Of a stretch of DNA of 56,388 nucleotides, positions 7,316 to 16,044 are shown piece after piece. The notes under the pieces were generated by a model that saw only the letters and a program-made list of their open reading frames with translations, did no database searches and was not told the origin of the DNA. A program made the position numbers and the translations under genes. Source of the stretch: Alphaproteobacteria bacterium UBA1301 (GTDB taxonomy: Bacteria; Pseudomonadota; Alphaproteobacteria; Micropepsales; Micropepsaceae); the NCBI GenBank assembly GCA_002307725.1, contig DBUB01000015.1:1-56388 (forward strand), written 5' to 3'. Numbering within the stretch: the stretch's first letter is position 1; each line of letters starts with the position of its first letter.

Positions 7316-8134
7316 ATGTATGACAAAAGCACACCTTGCTATTGTGGCAGCGGAAAGCCGTTTGCCGAATGCCATGGAAACCTCGCTAGTATTTCCCCTG
7401 AGAAAATTGCGTCGATCCGTGTAAACGAGGAAAGGAAACTCGCAGTCGCGGTCAGCAAAGATTTTCTGCTTAAGCAGCTTCAACGGGATGGTCCTGTTAT
7501 CGCAAAATCTTTCGACAGTCATGCAATTGTAGATCTAACAGCAGCAAGCGAATTGATCGCGTACACGGTGGATCTGCTTGTGCCGCATTACATGAGCAAG
7601 GAGATTGATGGTACATCATACGAGGCAACGTGTTCGCAACTACTGGGCTACGCGGTTACCACCTTCCTCGCCAGTGTGGAAATTGCGCGCCATGGGTACA
7701 GGAGGCAATACGGAGCGACCGTTAGAGGGGTCGTTGAGGCGCTAAGCACAATTCTGCGAATTAGCATAGAACCAGGCGCTCTAGAGCAGTTTCACGAAGG
7801 AAAATTAAAATCGACACGCAGCATTTCCGTTGCCACACGGGCATTTCCTCCACTCGGCCCATTGTACGGGTTACTAAGCAATCACTTCGTGCATATTAGT
7901 GCGGGACACGCCAGATTTGAGCCTACGATGGAATATACGCCGTCAGACTCCGCATTGCCGTTTATTCGGGCCAACATGCGTGGCGTTTCGCTACTAATCT
8001 ACATTGTGGCGGAGCTTGTTTTGTATAGACATGTCACCAAACCTCGGTACTGGCGGCCGAAGAACGGGGGCCTATCATTTGAACCGTCCGATGCCGAAAA
8101 GAAATGGATGGCTGAATATCTTGACCAGAATTGA
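7316..8134 (+). CDS. SEC-C motif protein, unknown function
   Basis: A 272-residue protein starting with an SEC-C zinc motif, CYCGSGKPFAECHG (residues 8-21), as found at the end of SecA and in many accessory proteins. The rest is predicted mostly helical: ELIAYTVDLLVPHYM, TVRGVVEALSTILRI, GPLYGLLSNHFVHIS. The layout is loosely reminiscent of DUF5677-like proteins, but that is only an impression. The gene follows the Cys-rich gene by 25 bp, so the two are probably co-transcribed. Codon use is AT-richer than the flanks. The stop codon lies one base before the duplicated carbonic anhydrase tail. A link to phage or stress defence is possible but unproven. Confidence 0.82.
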   Translation: MYDKSTPCYCGSGKPFAECHGNLASISPEKIASIRVNEERKLAVAVSKDFLLKQLQRDGPVIAKSFDSHAIVDLTAASELIAYTVDLLVPHYMSKEIDGTSYEATCSQLLGYAVTTFLASVEIARHGYRRQYGATVRGVVEALSTILRISIEPGALEQFHEGKLKSTRSISVATRAFPPLGPLYGLLSNHFVHISAGHARFEPTMEYTPSDSALPFIRANMRGVSLLIYIVAELVLYRHVTKPRYWRPKNGGLSFEPSDAEKKWMAEYLDQN

Positions 8135-8135
8135 T

Positions 8136-8231
8136 CGCGACGTGCGCCTCCACGGATTTCTGTTCGATGTGAAGACCGGGGACCTGATCGAAATCCCGGC
8201 GGCGCGCGAAGCAGGACGACGGGCGGCGTGA
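8136..8231 (+). pseudogene. Duplicated 3' end of a carbonic anhydrase gene
   Basis: These 96 bp encode RDVRLHGFLFDVKTGDLIEI plus a 10-residue tail ending in a stop, matching the last 31 residues of the intact enzyme at 6155-6736 without gaps. The first 23 bases are identical to 6641-6663, then about 15 differences accumulate. There is no start codon of its own; the frame is open only by chance upstream. It is most simply the original 3' end of the host gene, displaced when 6737-8135 arrived with its own version of that end. Confidence 0.85.
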
Positions 8232-8252
8232 GAACGAATCCGTCCCCCCAGC

Positions 8253-8273
8253 CGATCCGGCTTCGCCGGATCG
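8253..8273. terminator. Hairpin between island and clpA
   Basis: CGATCCGGC-TTC-GCCGGATCG is a perfect 9-bp stem with a 3-nt loop, 23 bp beyond the clpA stop. No U-tract follows on either strand, so termination is plausible but not certain. Confidence 0.4.
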
Positions 8274-8296
8274 ACCTGCCCACAAGGGGGAGGAGA

Positions 8297-10615
8297 TCAC
8301 ACGTTCTCTTCGCTCTTCTTCGGCGGCGGGAGCTGTTTCGGCTTGCTGTCTTCGGTGATGAATTCGAACACCAGCTTGTCGGACGAGCGGTCCAGCAGCA
8401 CGCGGACGGTGCCGCCGTTCTGCAGCTTGCCAAACAGGATTTCGTCGGCCAGCGGCTTCTTGATGCTGTCCTGGATGACGCGCGCCAAGGGCCGGGCGCC
8501 GAAGGCATCGTCGTACCCCTTGTCGCCCAGCCAGCGGGTCGCTTCCGGGGTCAGATCGAAGGTCACGTCGCGGTCGATCAGTTGCGCTTCGAGCTCTAGT
8601 ACGAACTTTTCGACAACCCGATCGATCGAACCACGACCGAGCGCGGCGAAACCAATGGTGGCATCCAGGCGGTTGCGGAATTCCGGCGTGAACAGCTTTT
8701 TGATCGCCTCTTCGTCATCGCCTTCGCGCTTGCCGCGGCCAAAGCCGATGGCTTCCTTGGCGGCATCCGAGGCGCCTGCATTGGTGGTCATGATCAGAAC
8801 CACGTTGCGGAAATCGATCTTCTTGCCGTTGTGGTCGGTCAGCTTGCCGTGGTCCATCACCTGCAACAGGATGTTGAACAAATCCTGATGCGCCTTCTCG
8901 ATTTCGTCGAGCAGCAGCACGCAGTGGGGATGCTGGTCGATGCCGTCGGTGAGGAGGCCGCCCTGGTCGAAACCAACATAACCCGGCGGGGCACCGATCA
9001 GACGGCTAACGGTGTGGCGCTCCATGTATTCCGACATGTCGAAGCGGAGCAACTCCACGCCCATGATCGAGGCGAGCTGCTTGGCAACTTCGGTCTTGCC
9101 GACGCCGGTGGGGCCACTAAACAGATAACAGCCGATCGGCTTGTCGGGGCTGCGCAGGCCGGCGCGCGACAGCTTGATCGCCGACGACAACGCGGCAATC
9201 GCCTTGTCCTGACCGAACACCACGCGCTTGAGATCGGCTTCCAGGCTGCGCAGCGATTCCGCATCCGTCTTGCTGACGGATTTGGGCGGAATGCGCGCCA
9301 TCTTGGCGATAACCTCTTCCACCTCTTTGACGCCGATCATCTTCTTGCGCTTGGATTCGGGCAGCAGCATCTGCGAGGCGCCGACTTCATCGATGACATC
9401 AATCGCCTTGTCGGGAAGCTTGCGGTCGTTGATGTATTTCGCCGCCAGTTCCACCGCCGCCTTGATCGCATCGGCGGTGTAGCGGACCTTGTGATATTCC
9501 TCGAAATAAGGCTTGAGACCCTTGAGGATCTTGATGGTGTCGGGAACCGTCGGCTCCGCTACGTCGATTTTCTGGAAGCGGCGGACCAGGGCGCGATCCT
9601 TCTCGAAATACTGGCGGTATTCCTTGTAGGTGGTCGAGCCAATGCAGCGCAGTGAACCGGCCTGCAGCGCGGGCTTCAAGAGATTGGAAGCATCCATCGC
9701 ACCGCCGCTCGTTGCACCGGCACCGATTACGGTGTGGATTTCGTCGATGAACAGGATGGCGCCGGCAAGGCCTTCCATTTCCTTCACGACCGACTTGAGA
9801 CGCTCCTCAAAATCGCCGCGATAGCGCGTACCGGCGATCAGCGCGCCCATGTCGAGCGCATAGATCGTGCACGGACGCAAAACTTCCGGCACCTCGCCCT
9901 TGACGATCTTGCGCGCCAAGCCTTCCGCAATCGCGGTCTTGCCGACGCCGGGATCACCGACATAAAGCGGGTTGTTCTTCTGGCGGCGACAGAGAATCTG
10001 GATCGTGCGCTCGACCTCGGCGTCGCGGCCGATGAGCGGATCGATACGGCCTTGCCTTGCCTTTTCGTTGAGGTTGACGCAGTAGCTCTCGAGCGCCCCG
10101 CCGCCCTTTTGCGCCGGACGGTCGGCCTCTTCTTCCTCTTCGGCGCCGCGCACGGATTTCTGCTGGCTCATGCCGGGACGCTTGGCGATGCCGTGGCTGA
10201 TGTAGCTCACCGCATCGAGCCGCGTCATGTTCTGTTCCTGGAGGAAGTAGACGGCATGGCTCTCGCGCTCGGTGAACAGGGCGACGAGCACGTTGGCGCC
10301 GGTAACCTCCTCGCGGCCGGAATTCTGCACATGCAGCACGGCGCGCTGCACCACGCGTTGGAAGCCGGTGGTTGGCTTGGCGTCCTCGCCGTCTTCGATC
10401 ACCAGGGTGAGCAACTCGTCGTCGATGTAGCGCAGCAGCGAGCCGCGCAGCGCCTCGACATCGACATTGCAAGCCTTCATCACCTGCGCCGCATCCGCGT
10501 CGTCGGTGAGAGACAGTAGCAGATGTTCGAGCGTTGCGTATTCGTGATGGCGATCAGAGGCAAGTTTGATCGCGCGATGCAACGCTTGCTCGAGGCTGCG
10601 GGAGAGTGATGGCAA
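8297..10615 (-). CDS. clpA: ATP-dependent Clp protease ATP-binding subunit ClpA
   Basis: A 772-residue AAA+ unfoldase that feeds substrates to ClpP. An N-terminal Clp-N repeat domain (about 1-145) is followed by the first AAA module with GDPGVGKTA (about 220) and LFIDEIHT, then the second with GPTGVGKTE (about 500) and LLLDEIEKAH, and the C-terminal D2-small domain ending in a Lys/Pro-rich tail. The start aligns with other alphaproteobacterial ClpA proteins only if TTG at 10615 is used; it has an AAGGAA ribosome site 6 nt upstream, inside the end of clpS. It follows its adaptor clpS by 3 bp, a conserved operon. Confidence 0.97.
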   Translation of the reverse strand: MPSLSRSLEQALHRAIKLASDRHHEYATLEHLLLSLTDDADAAQVMKACNVDVEALRGSLLRYIDDELLTLVIEDGEDAKPTTGFQRVVQRAVLHVQNSGREEVTGANVLVALFTERESHAVYFLQEQNMTRLDAVSYISHGIAKRPGMSQQKSVRGAEEEEEADRPAQKGGGALESYCVNLNEKARQGRIDPLIGRDAEVERTIQILCRRQKNNPLYVGDPGVGKTAIAEGLARKIVKGEVPEVLRPCTIYALDMGALIAGTRYRGDFEERLKSVVKEMEGLAGAILFIDEIHTVIGAGATSGGAMDASNLLKPALQAGSLRCIGSTTYKEYRQYFEKDRALVRRFQKIDVAEPTVPDTIKILKGLKPYFEEYHKVRYTADAIKAAVELAAKYINDRKLPDKAIDVIDEVGASQMLLPESKRKKMIGVKEVEEVIAKMARIPPKSVSKTDAESLRSLEADLKRVVFGQDKAIAALSSAIKLSRAGLRSPDKPIGCYLFSGPTGVGKTEVAKQLASIMGVELLRFDMSEYMERHTVSRLIGAPPGYVGFDQGGLLTDGIDQHPHCVLLLDEIEKAHQDLFNILLQVMDHGKLTDHNGKKIDFRNVVLIMTTNAGASDAAKEAIGFGRGKREGDDEEAIKKLFTPEFRNRLDATIGFAALGRGSIDRVVEKFVLELEAQLIDRDVTFDLTPEATRWLGDKGYDDAFGARPLARVIQDSIKKPLADEILFGKLQNGGTVRVLLDRSSDKLVFEFITEDSKPKQLPPPKKSEENV

Positions 10616-10618
10616 CTG

Positions 10619-10960
10619 CTATTCCTTTTCCATCGTGCACTGCAAAGGATGCTCGTGGCGGCGAGCGAATTCAATCACCTGCGTGACTTTTGTTTCGGCT
10701 ACCTCGAATGTGAAGACGCCGCAAACACCGACGCCATGACGGTGAACGTGCAACATGATCTCAACCGCATCTTCGCGGTTCTTGTTGAAGATGTGCTCCA
10801 AGATGTGAACGACGAACTCCATCGGCGTGTAGTCGTCGTTAAGGAGCAGAACCTTGTAGAGCGACGGCCTTTTGGTCTTCGGGCGCGTTTTCGTGACAGC
10901 GCCGGTTCCAGGTCCGGTACCGCCTACGTTGTTGTCCTGATCGTCGCGTCCGTCTTTCAT
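10619..10960 (-). CDS. clpS: ATP-dependent Clp protease adaptor ClpS
   Basis: A 113-residue N-degron adaptor that binds the ClpA N-domain and delivers substrates with destabilising N-terminal residues. Signature pieces are YKVLLLNDDYTPMEFVV and the HRHGVGVCG loop with its following FEVAETKV strand. The first ~30 residues are a disordered Gly/Thr/Lys-rich tail, which in the family is needed for delivery. It is transcribed ahead of clpA with a 3-bp gap. Confidence 0.96.
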   Translation of the reverse strand: MKDGRDDQDNNVGGTGPGTGAVTKTRPKTKRPSLYKVLLLNDDYTPMEFVVHILEHIFNKNREDAVEIMLHVHRHGVGVCGVFTFEVAETKVTQVIEFARRHEHPLQCTMEKE

Positions 10961-11428
10961 GCCAGCCGCTCTTGCTGTAATTTGATTATATTGGGATTAA
11001 CCAGCAATTTCGCAACAGATCTCTCACCGAAGAGTTTACGTGCCGCTGGAGATTTCACGGGGCGGCGGTGCATTAGCAGCCCGCGACGCAACCGCCAGTG
11101 CGTCCGTCAAAATGCTGGTGCGCACGCGGCAATAGCGGTAAACCGTATGTGTCTTTTTGGCCACCGTGCCTTTCCAAGAAAGTGACAGGGGCAGCAGACG
11201 CCGTGCGCCAGCGACTCAGTGTGCACCGCAGCAATAAGGTTATGCAATGCAGGATCGATGTGGGCGGCGACCGCCCGTTCCGCTGCCATTCGCCACACGC
11301 GTATCGTCTGAGAAACGTCCGTTAAGGACCCGGAAGCAATTGTCAAAAACCCTAACTTGACTTGCGGAAGTGACAACTATTTGGTCCTATTGTTGCAATT
11401 GAGGGACCCAGTGGTTTTGGGGCTGAGT
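10961..11428. other. Intergenic region clpS / D,D-carboxypeptidase
   Basis: About 470 bp between two diverging genes. I find no convincing coding frame: the 89-codon minus-strand frame at 11107-11376 would need a TTG start and resembles no family. Promoters for both flanking genes should lie here. A TTGACT at 11357 may be a -35 for the downstream gene, but no good -10 follows. Confidence 0.5.
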
Positions 11429-13078
11429 ATGGTTGATCAAACGCGCCGCCGGAGGAGCGTCGGACTCATGGGAGTCCTGGCGCTGGTGGCCTCATTGGCG
11501 ATCGTTTTTGCCACGCCGGCTGATGCGCGCCGCCACCGCGCCGCCGCGGCGCATCCGCATGGCCGTTCAGCTACTTACTCAGCGCCGACAGACCCTTCCA
11601 AGGACGCTGCCCTGATCATCGACGGCACCAGCGGCAAGGTGCTTTACGCCCGCAATCAGCTTGAGGAACGTCACCCGGCGTCTCTGACCAAGATGATGAC
11701 GCTGTATATGTTGTTCGATGCGATCAAGAAGGGACAGGTGTCGCTCAACAGCACGATTCCCATTTCCGCTCACGCCGCCTCCCAAAAGCCGACCAACCTG
11801 CACTTGCGTTCCGGCGACCAGATCAATGTCGATCTCGCCATCAAGGCAATCGTCGTACGCTCGGCAAACGATGTTGCGGCTGCCATTGCGGAATCCCTGG
11901 GCGGCACCGAAGGCCATTTCGCCGAGATGATGACCGCCAAAGCGCGGGCACTCGGCATGCGCAACACATTCTACCATAACGCGTCTGGCCTGCCCGACGA
12001 CCTGCAGATCACGACGGCCGCGGACCTCGCCATTCTGGCCCGCCACCTCGCCTACGACTTCCCGCAGTACTACCACTATTTCTCGACGCCCTCGTTCAGC
12101 TTCCGGGGCACCGAATATCCGACACACGACAACCTGATCGGCCGTTACCGCGGCACCGATGGCATTAAGACCGGCTATACCGGCGCGTCCGGCTTCAACC
12201 TCGTTTCGAGTGTGGTGCGCGACAATTCCCACATCATCGGCGTGGTGATGGGTGGACGCACGGCGATCAAGCGCGACCGCGAAATGATACGGTTGCTCGA
12301 CCTCGCCTTCACCGCGGCAGCGCACGATCCGAAACTCGTGGCGCGCGCCCAGGTGCCGTGGCAGGTGGCGCTCAACACCACACCGAACGCCGGTCTGACC
12401 AATTCCGGGGCCGCCTACGTGCTGCAAGGCGCGCCGTCGGATGCCGACGACGAAGACACTGCCGAACGCCGGGCCGATGCCGACGAAGTACGGGACCTGC
12501 CGGCGGTGCCGGCGCCCGTTGCGCCGCCAAAGGCTAAGCCGAAACCTCCGGTTATCGCTGTGGTGACGCTGAAGCCCCCGCCGCAGCAGCCACAGCCACA
12601 GCAGAAGAAGACCACCGTCGTTGCCACCGCGGTACAGCAGCGCCCGGCCGTCGCAACTCCGATGCCCAGGCCAGCCAAGGTCGCGGCGACCAAGACCGTG
12701 GTCGCGACAGCGACACCACCCAAAACCAACGTCGCCGCAACGCAACCCAGGCCCGTGATGCGGCCGGTGATCCTGGGCGAAGGCGATGCCGGTGATAACG
12801 GCGCGCTGCGGGCCTCGCTCGGGCTGCATGACTGGACCATCCAGATCGGCGCCTTTGCCGATTTGAACCTTGCCCGCACCCAACTCGCCGCCTATGCCGA
12901 AAAAGCGATGGACGTGCTTGGACAGGCCCAGCGCATCGTCGTGCCGTTCCAGTCGGTCGACGGCCATATGCTGTATCGCGCCCGTTTTGGTCCCTTTGCC
13001 GAACGCGAAGCACGCCAGATCTGCGCCCGCCTGACCGAACGTGGCCAGACCTGCTTCGCTGCGATTTCCAGCCGATAG
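11429..13078 (+). CDS. D-alanyl-D-alanine carboxypeptidase with SPOR domain
   Basis: A ~549-residue periplasmic penicillin-binding protein of the S11 (DacA/DacF) family that trims peptidoglycan pentapeptides. An N-terminal signal (RRRR, then a hydrophobic run, cleavage likely after PADA) precedes the catalytic domain with SLTK (nucleophilic Ser), SAN and KTGYTG motifs. A Pro/Ala/Lys-rich linker follows, then a C-terminal SPOR domain (about 470-549) that would target septal denuded glycan. The ATG at 11429 has GGGG 6-9 nt upstream; an in-frame GTG at 11411 behind GAGGG is an equally plausible start. The long low-complexity linker is normal for SPOR proteins. Confidence 0.94.
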   Translation: MVDQTRRRRSVGLMGVLALVASLAIVFATPADARRHRAAAAHPHGRSATYSAPTDPSKDAALIIDGTSGKVLYARNQLEERHPASLTKMMTLYMLFDAIKKGQVSLNSTIPISAHAASQKPTNLHLRSGDQINVDLAIKAIVVRSANDVAAAIAESLGGTEGHFAEMMTAKARALGMRNTFYHNASGLPDDLQITTAADLAILARHLAYDFPQYYHYFSTPSFSFRGTEYPTHDNLIGRYRGTDGIKTGYTGASGFNLVSSVVRDNSHIIGVVMGGRTAIKRDREMIRLLDLAFTAAAHDPKLVARAQVPWQVALNTTPNAGLTNSGAAYVLQGAPSDADDEDTAERRADADEVRDLPAVPAPVAPPKAKPKPPVIAVVTLKPPPQQPQPQQKKTTVVATAVQQRPAVATPMPRPAKVAATKTVVATATPPKTNVAATQPRPVMRPVILGEGDAGDNGALRASLGLHDWTIQIGAFADLNLARTQLAAYAEKAMDVLGQAQRIVVPFQSVDGHMLYRARFGPFAEREARQICARLTERGQTCFAAISSR

Positions 13079-13115
13079 ACCCCCGAGCCGCTGATTCGTG
13101 CCGCTTTGCGAGGCG

Positions 13116-13164
13116 TGTCACGTTCACTTGACACACTTGCCCAAGAATGTCACGTTTACTTGAC
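13116..13164 (+). promoter_or_regulatory. Two repeated dyad operators upstream of XRE operon
   Basis: TGTCACGTTCACTTGAC (13116-13132) and TGTCACGTTTACTTGAC (13148-13164) differ by one base and are spaced 32 bp start to start, about three helical turns. Each holds a TGTCA...TGAC dyad; the first extends to a perfect GTGTCA/TGACAC. They end 21 bp before the first gene of an operon encoding an XRE-type regulator, which is the likely ligand. Confidence 0.65.
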
Positions 13165-13185
13165 TTTCCGACAAGGTAACATGAC

Positions 13186-13608
13186 ATGCACTATTCCAAG
13201 CTGGGCTACTGGGGAGCACAGGCCGGAGCCATCGTTCTGATGGCCCTGGCAGCCATTGTGGTCCTCTGGTTTTTGCCGCCGCAGATGATCCTGCTCAAAT
13301 TGATCATTATCGCCGTGGCGCTTTTCGTGTCCGTCACCATGGCGCTATCGGCCTATCGCAGCGCCGACGAAGTGATCCTGCAGACCCACAAGACGGCATG
13401 GTTCTGGGGCGGCATAGCCGGCATGGTGATTGCCGGAGTGCTCGCAATAGCCGTGTTCGCCCAGGCGATCCCCATACCCAACCTGATGCCCTATCCGCTC
13501 CGGCGACCGGAAGATTATTTCGCCGACGGCATGCTTGCGGTGTTGCTGATCGAAGCGGCCGGATTTGTCGTGTTTTGGGCCTATCACAATCTGGGGAGAC
13601 GGGGATGA
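13186..13608 (+). CDS. Four-helix membrane protein of XRE operon
   Basis: A 140-residue integral membrane protein with four predicted transmembrane helices (roughly residues 12-30, 34-54, 70-92 and 113-132). No family name is certain; similar small membrane proteins (DUF2178-like in layout) are often found beside short XRE regulators. The stop overlaps the start of the HTH gene (ATGA), so the two are coupled. Duplicated operators lie just upstream. Confidence 0.8.
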   Translation: MHYSKLGYWGAQAGAIVLMALAAIVVLWFLPPQMILLKLIIIAVALFVSVTMALSAYRSADEVILQTHKTAWFWGGIAGMVIAGVLAIAVFAQAIPIPNLMPYPLRRPEDYFADGMLAVLLIEAAGFVVFWAYHNLGRRG

Positions 13609-13805
13609 AAAACCGGCTGCGCGTCTTACGTGCAGAACGGAGTTGGAGCCAGGCGGACCTTGCGGACAAACTCGGGGTTGCGCGCCAGAGCGTGAACGCC
13701 ATCGAAACCGGCAAGTTCGATCCGTCGCTGCCACTGGCCTTCCGCATCGCCAGGCTGTTCAGCCTCAAGGTGGAAGATATTTTCGACGACGAAGTGCGTG
13801 ATTGA
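13605..13805 (+). CDS. Short XRE-family transcriptional regulator
   Basis: A 66-residue protein that is essentially one Cro/C1-type helix-turn-helix: MKNRLRVLRAERSWSQADLA, then KLGVARQSVNAIETGKFDPS with the family's conserved N-A-I-E-x-G-K/R turn, ending in an acidic VEDIFDDE tail. This is the YozG/'helix-turn-helix transcriptional regulator' type. The ATG overlaps the membrane protein stop by 4 bases. It probably autoregulates the operon through the repeats at 13116-13164. The CPBP protease gene follows after 12 bp. Confidence 0.93.
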   Translation: MKNRLRVLRAERSWSQADLADKLGVARQSVNAIETGKFDPSLPLAFRIARLFSLKVEDIFDDEVRD

Positions 13806-13817
13806 GGGGACACAGAC

Positions 13818-14603
13818 ATGAGCGAGACCAATATTGCGGCGCCCGTACCTGCGAGCGAGCGCGAGTTGCGGGGCTTTGACACCTTCCTGGCGGTGCTAGC
13901 GGCGGCCTGTATCAGCGTGGTGGGTGGCGGGGTCATCGGGGTCATCATCGGGATCGCCTGGAGTTCGCGGAAAGTGCCAGGCAATCCGGCAGAACTCCTG
14001 CAAACCAATTTCTATGCGGTGGTCGGCCTAACCACATTCCTCACCGCGATCACGCTGGTGGTGTTGCTCGCCATCGCCCACCGGTTCACCCAAAAGCCGC
14101 TCACTTATTTCTTCTCGAAGGTGCCGGTGGCGACGCTGTTCAAGGCGGCACTTTCGAGCATCGTTCTGATGGCGCTGTGCCTGGCGCTCGAAGCGGCGCT
14201 GAAATACGGCTGGCACATCACGATGAACGTCGCCAAGACCGAAGACGCGATGAACCCAAAAAGCTGGAGCCAGCTCGGTATCGTGCTGGTGTTCTTCGCC
14301 GCCTTCGTGCCGTTCTACGAAGAGCTTCTGTTCCGCGGCTATATCTTTGGCTGGCTGAAGCGCGTGACGCCCGTGGGGCTGGCAACCATCATCAGCGCCG
14401 CGATCTTCGCTCTCGCCCACGGGCTATTTATCTCGCGCGGCGGCGTGTCGGGATGGGTCGGAACCGGCGAGATCTTCCTGCTCGGCTGTTTGATGGCGTG
14501 GTGGGTGTCACGCACGGGATCGCTCAGGCCGTCCTATGTCGTGCATCTCGTCAACAACGCGGCGACCTTCATCCTCGCATTTTTGGTGCCGAACCTGCCG
14601 TGA
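13818..14603 (+). CDS. CPBP-family intramembrane metalloprotease
   Basis: A 261-residue multi-pass membrane protein of the CAAX-protease/bacteriocin-processing (Abi) family. Motif 1 is EELLFRG, motif 2 FALAHG, and motif 3 HLVNNA; these hold the Glu, His and Asn/His residues expected at the metal site. About six to eight hydrophobic segments are visible. GAGGGG lies 8 nt before the ATG. It is the third gene of the XRE operon. Family members process prenylated or peptide substrates in the membrane or give self-immunity; the substrate here is unknown. Confidence 0.9.
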   Translation: MSETNIAAPVPASERELRGFDTFLAVLAAACISVVGGGVIGVIIGIAWSSRKVPGNPAELLQTNFYAVVGLTTFLTAITLVVLLAIAHRFTQKPLTYFFSKVPVATLFKAALSSIVLMALCLALEAALKYGWHITMNVAKTEDAMNPKSWSQLGIVLVFFAAFVPFYEELLFRGYIFGWLKRVTPVGLATIISAAIFALAHGLFISRGGVSGWVGTGEIFLLGCLMAWWVSRTGSLRPSYVVHLVNNAATFILAFLVPNLP

Positions 14604-14641
14604 GACGGGGCGTGTAACGAACTGAAGCTTGGGATCATGCG

Positions 14642-15019
14642 TCATTCGTAGGGCGCGTAGGACTTCACATCGGTCAGCGCGCTGCCGGCCGCTTCATTGA
14701 TCTGCTGCTTGAGGGCGCAGCGCCGATCATTGTGGCGATAGACCGAACGCGCCAGTTCGACGAAGCGCGGGCCGAAATCCTTGGCACGATCGCAATCGCG
14801 AATGTCGTCTTCCACTTGCCACAACGCGGTATTGACAGCCTTAAGGGCAGACCGCAGCGGCTCAATGCCGCCTATGGGCGCCGCGGCCAGCGCATCGGTC
14901 AGCCATTTGTGTTCAAGGCGCACCGGAGCCAGCTTGGACGAATCGGCAATCTTTTCCAGCTTGAGTTCCAGGATGGTGAGCCGGTCGATGACTTCCCCCG
15001 GCGCCATTTCGATCAGCAT
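14642..15019 (-). CDS. DUF6165-like protein
   Basis: A 125-residue soluble protein. The pattern IEMAPGEVIDRLTILELKLEKI, the central LWQVEDDIRDCD and the C-terminal ARSVYRHNDRRCALKQQIN fit the DUF6165 family, all-helical and often near glycosyltransferase or polysaccharide genes. No catalytic residues can be named. It converges with the CPBP gene and diverges from panC. Confidence 0.75.
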   Translation of the reverse strand: MLIEMAPGEVIDRLTILELKLEKIADSSKLAPVRLEHKWLTDALAAAPIGGIEPLRSALKAVNTALWQVEDDIRDCDRAKDFGPRFVELARSVYRHNDRRCALKQQINEAAGSALTDVKSYAPYE

Positions 15020-15180
15020 GGCAACGCCTTCCCGAAAGATAATGTACGGGAGCTAAGATGAACGCAACAACGCTGCGTTGCTGCCGGAGGCGGTCGTGTT
15101 GTATCGGCCATGGCAAGGGCTTGCGTAATTGTGTCATCGGTATTCTAGCGCGGAGTTGGCTCAACCGCTAATGTCGGCCC

Positions 15181-16032
15181 ATGAGCAACTCTCCCCAGAT
15201 TGTCACCACCGTCGCCGAATTGCGCCACCGCGTCACTGCCCTACGCGAGGATGATTCCCGCGTCGGCCTAGTTCCCACCATGGGCGCCCTGCATGCCGGG
15301 CATTTGTCGCTGGTGAAAGAAATCCAAAAGCACGTCGATGTGGTGGTCGTCAGCATTTTCGTAAACCCGGCGCAGTTCGCGCCGAACGAAGATTTCGACC
15401 GCTATCCGCGAGCCCTGATGGCCGATGCAGAGAAATTGGGTGCCAGCGGCGAGACCGATTTGATCTTTGCGCCTTCGGTTGGCGAGATGTATCCGCCGGG
15501 TTTCGCCACCAACATCGACGTGGGCGGTCCGGCCGTTGGCCTTGAATCGGAGACCCGCCCGCACTTCTTCGCCGGGGTGGCGACCGTGGTCGCGAAGCTG
15601 CTACTGGCGGCCCTACCCGATGTGGCGATGTTCGGCGAAAAGGACTACCAGCAACTCCTGGTCATCCGCCGGCTGGTCGCGGACCTCGGTCTCAATGTCG
15701 AGATCTTGGGGGCACCGATCATCCGCGAACGCGACGGGCTGGCAATGTCCTCGCGCAACGCCTATCTCGCGGAAGGCGATCGCAAGGTGGCGGGGCAACT
15801 CAATGTTGTACTGCAGAGCCTAATCGCAGAATTGCGCGACGTCTCGCCGATTTCCGACGTCGAAGACAACGGCAAACGCGCGCTACTGGCCGCCGGATTC
15901 AAAACTGTCGATTACCTCACCGTGCGCGATGCCGAGACGCTGGCACCACTTGCAACGCTCGACCGGCCGGCGCGCCTACTCGCCGCCGCGACGGTGGGCA
16001 ACACGCGCCTGATCGACAATATGGCGGTGTGA
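15181..16032 (+). CDS. panC: Pantoate--beta-alanine ligase
   Basis: A 283-residue enzyme forming pantothenate from pantoate, beta-alanine and ATP, the last step of vitamin B5 synthesis. It has the cytidylyltransferase-like PTMGALHAGHLSLV segment, IFVNPAQFAPNEDFDRYPR, the FFAGVATVVAKLL block, FGEKDYQQLLVIRR, and the MSSRNAYL motif in the usual order. Length is standard. No panB or panD is adjacent. It ends 56 bp before a converging DUF1489 gene, with a palindrome between them. Confidence 0.96.
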   Translation: MSNSPQIVTTVAELRHRVTALREDDSRVGLVPTMGALHAGHLSLVKEIQKHVDVVVVSIFVNPAQFAPNEDFDRYPRALMADAEKLGASGETDLIFAPSVGEMYPPGFATNIDVGGPAVGLESETRPHFFAGVATVVAKLLLAALPDVAMFGEKDYQQLLVIRRLVADLGLNVEILGAPIIRERDGLAMSSRNAYLAEGDRKVAGQLNVVLQSLIAELRDVSPISDVEDNGKRALLAAGFKTVDYLTVRDAETLAPLATLDRPARLLAAATVGNTRLIDNMAV

Positions 16033-16044
16033 TTCTTGATGTCG

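Noticed and set aside
11107..11376. 89-codon minus-strand frame between clpS and the carboxypeptidase gene
   Set aside because: Needs a TTG start, has no ribosome site and resembles nothing known.
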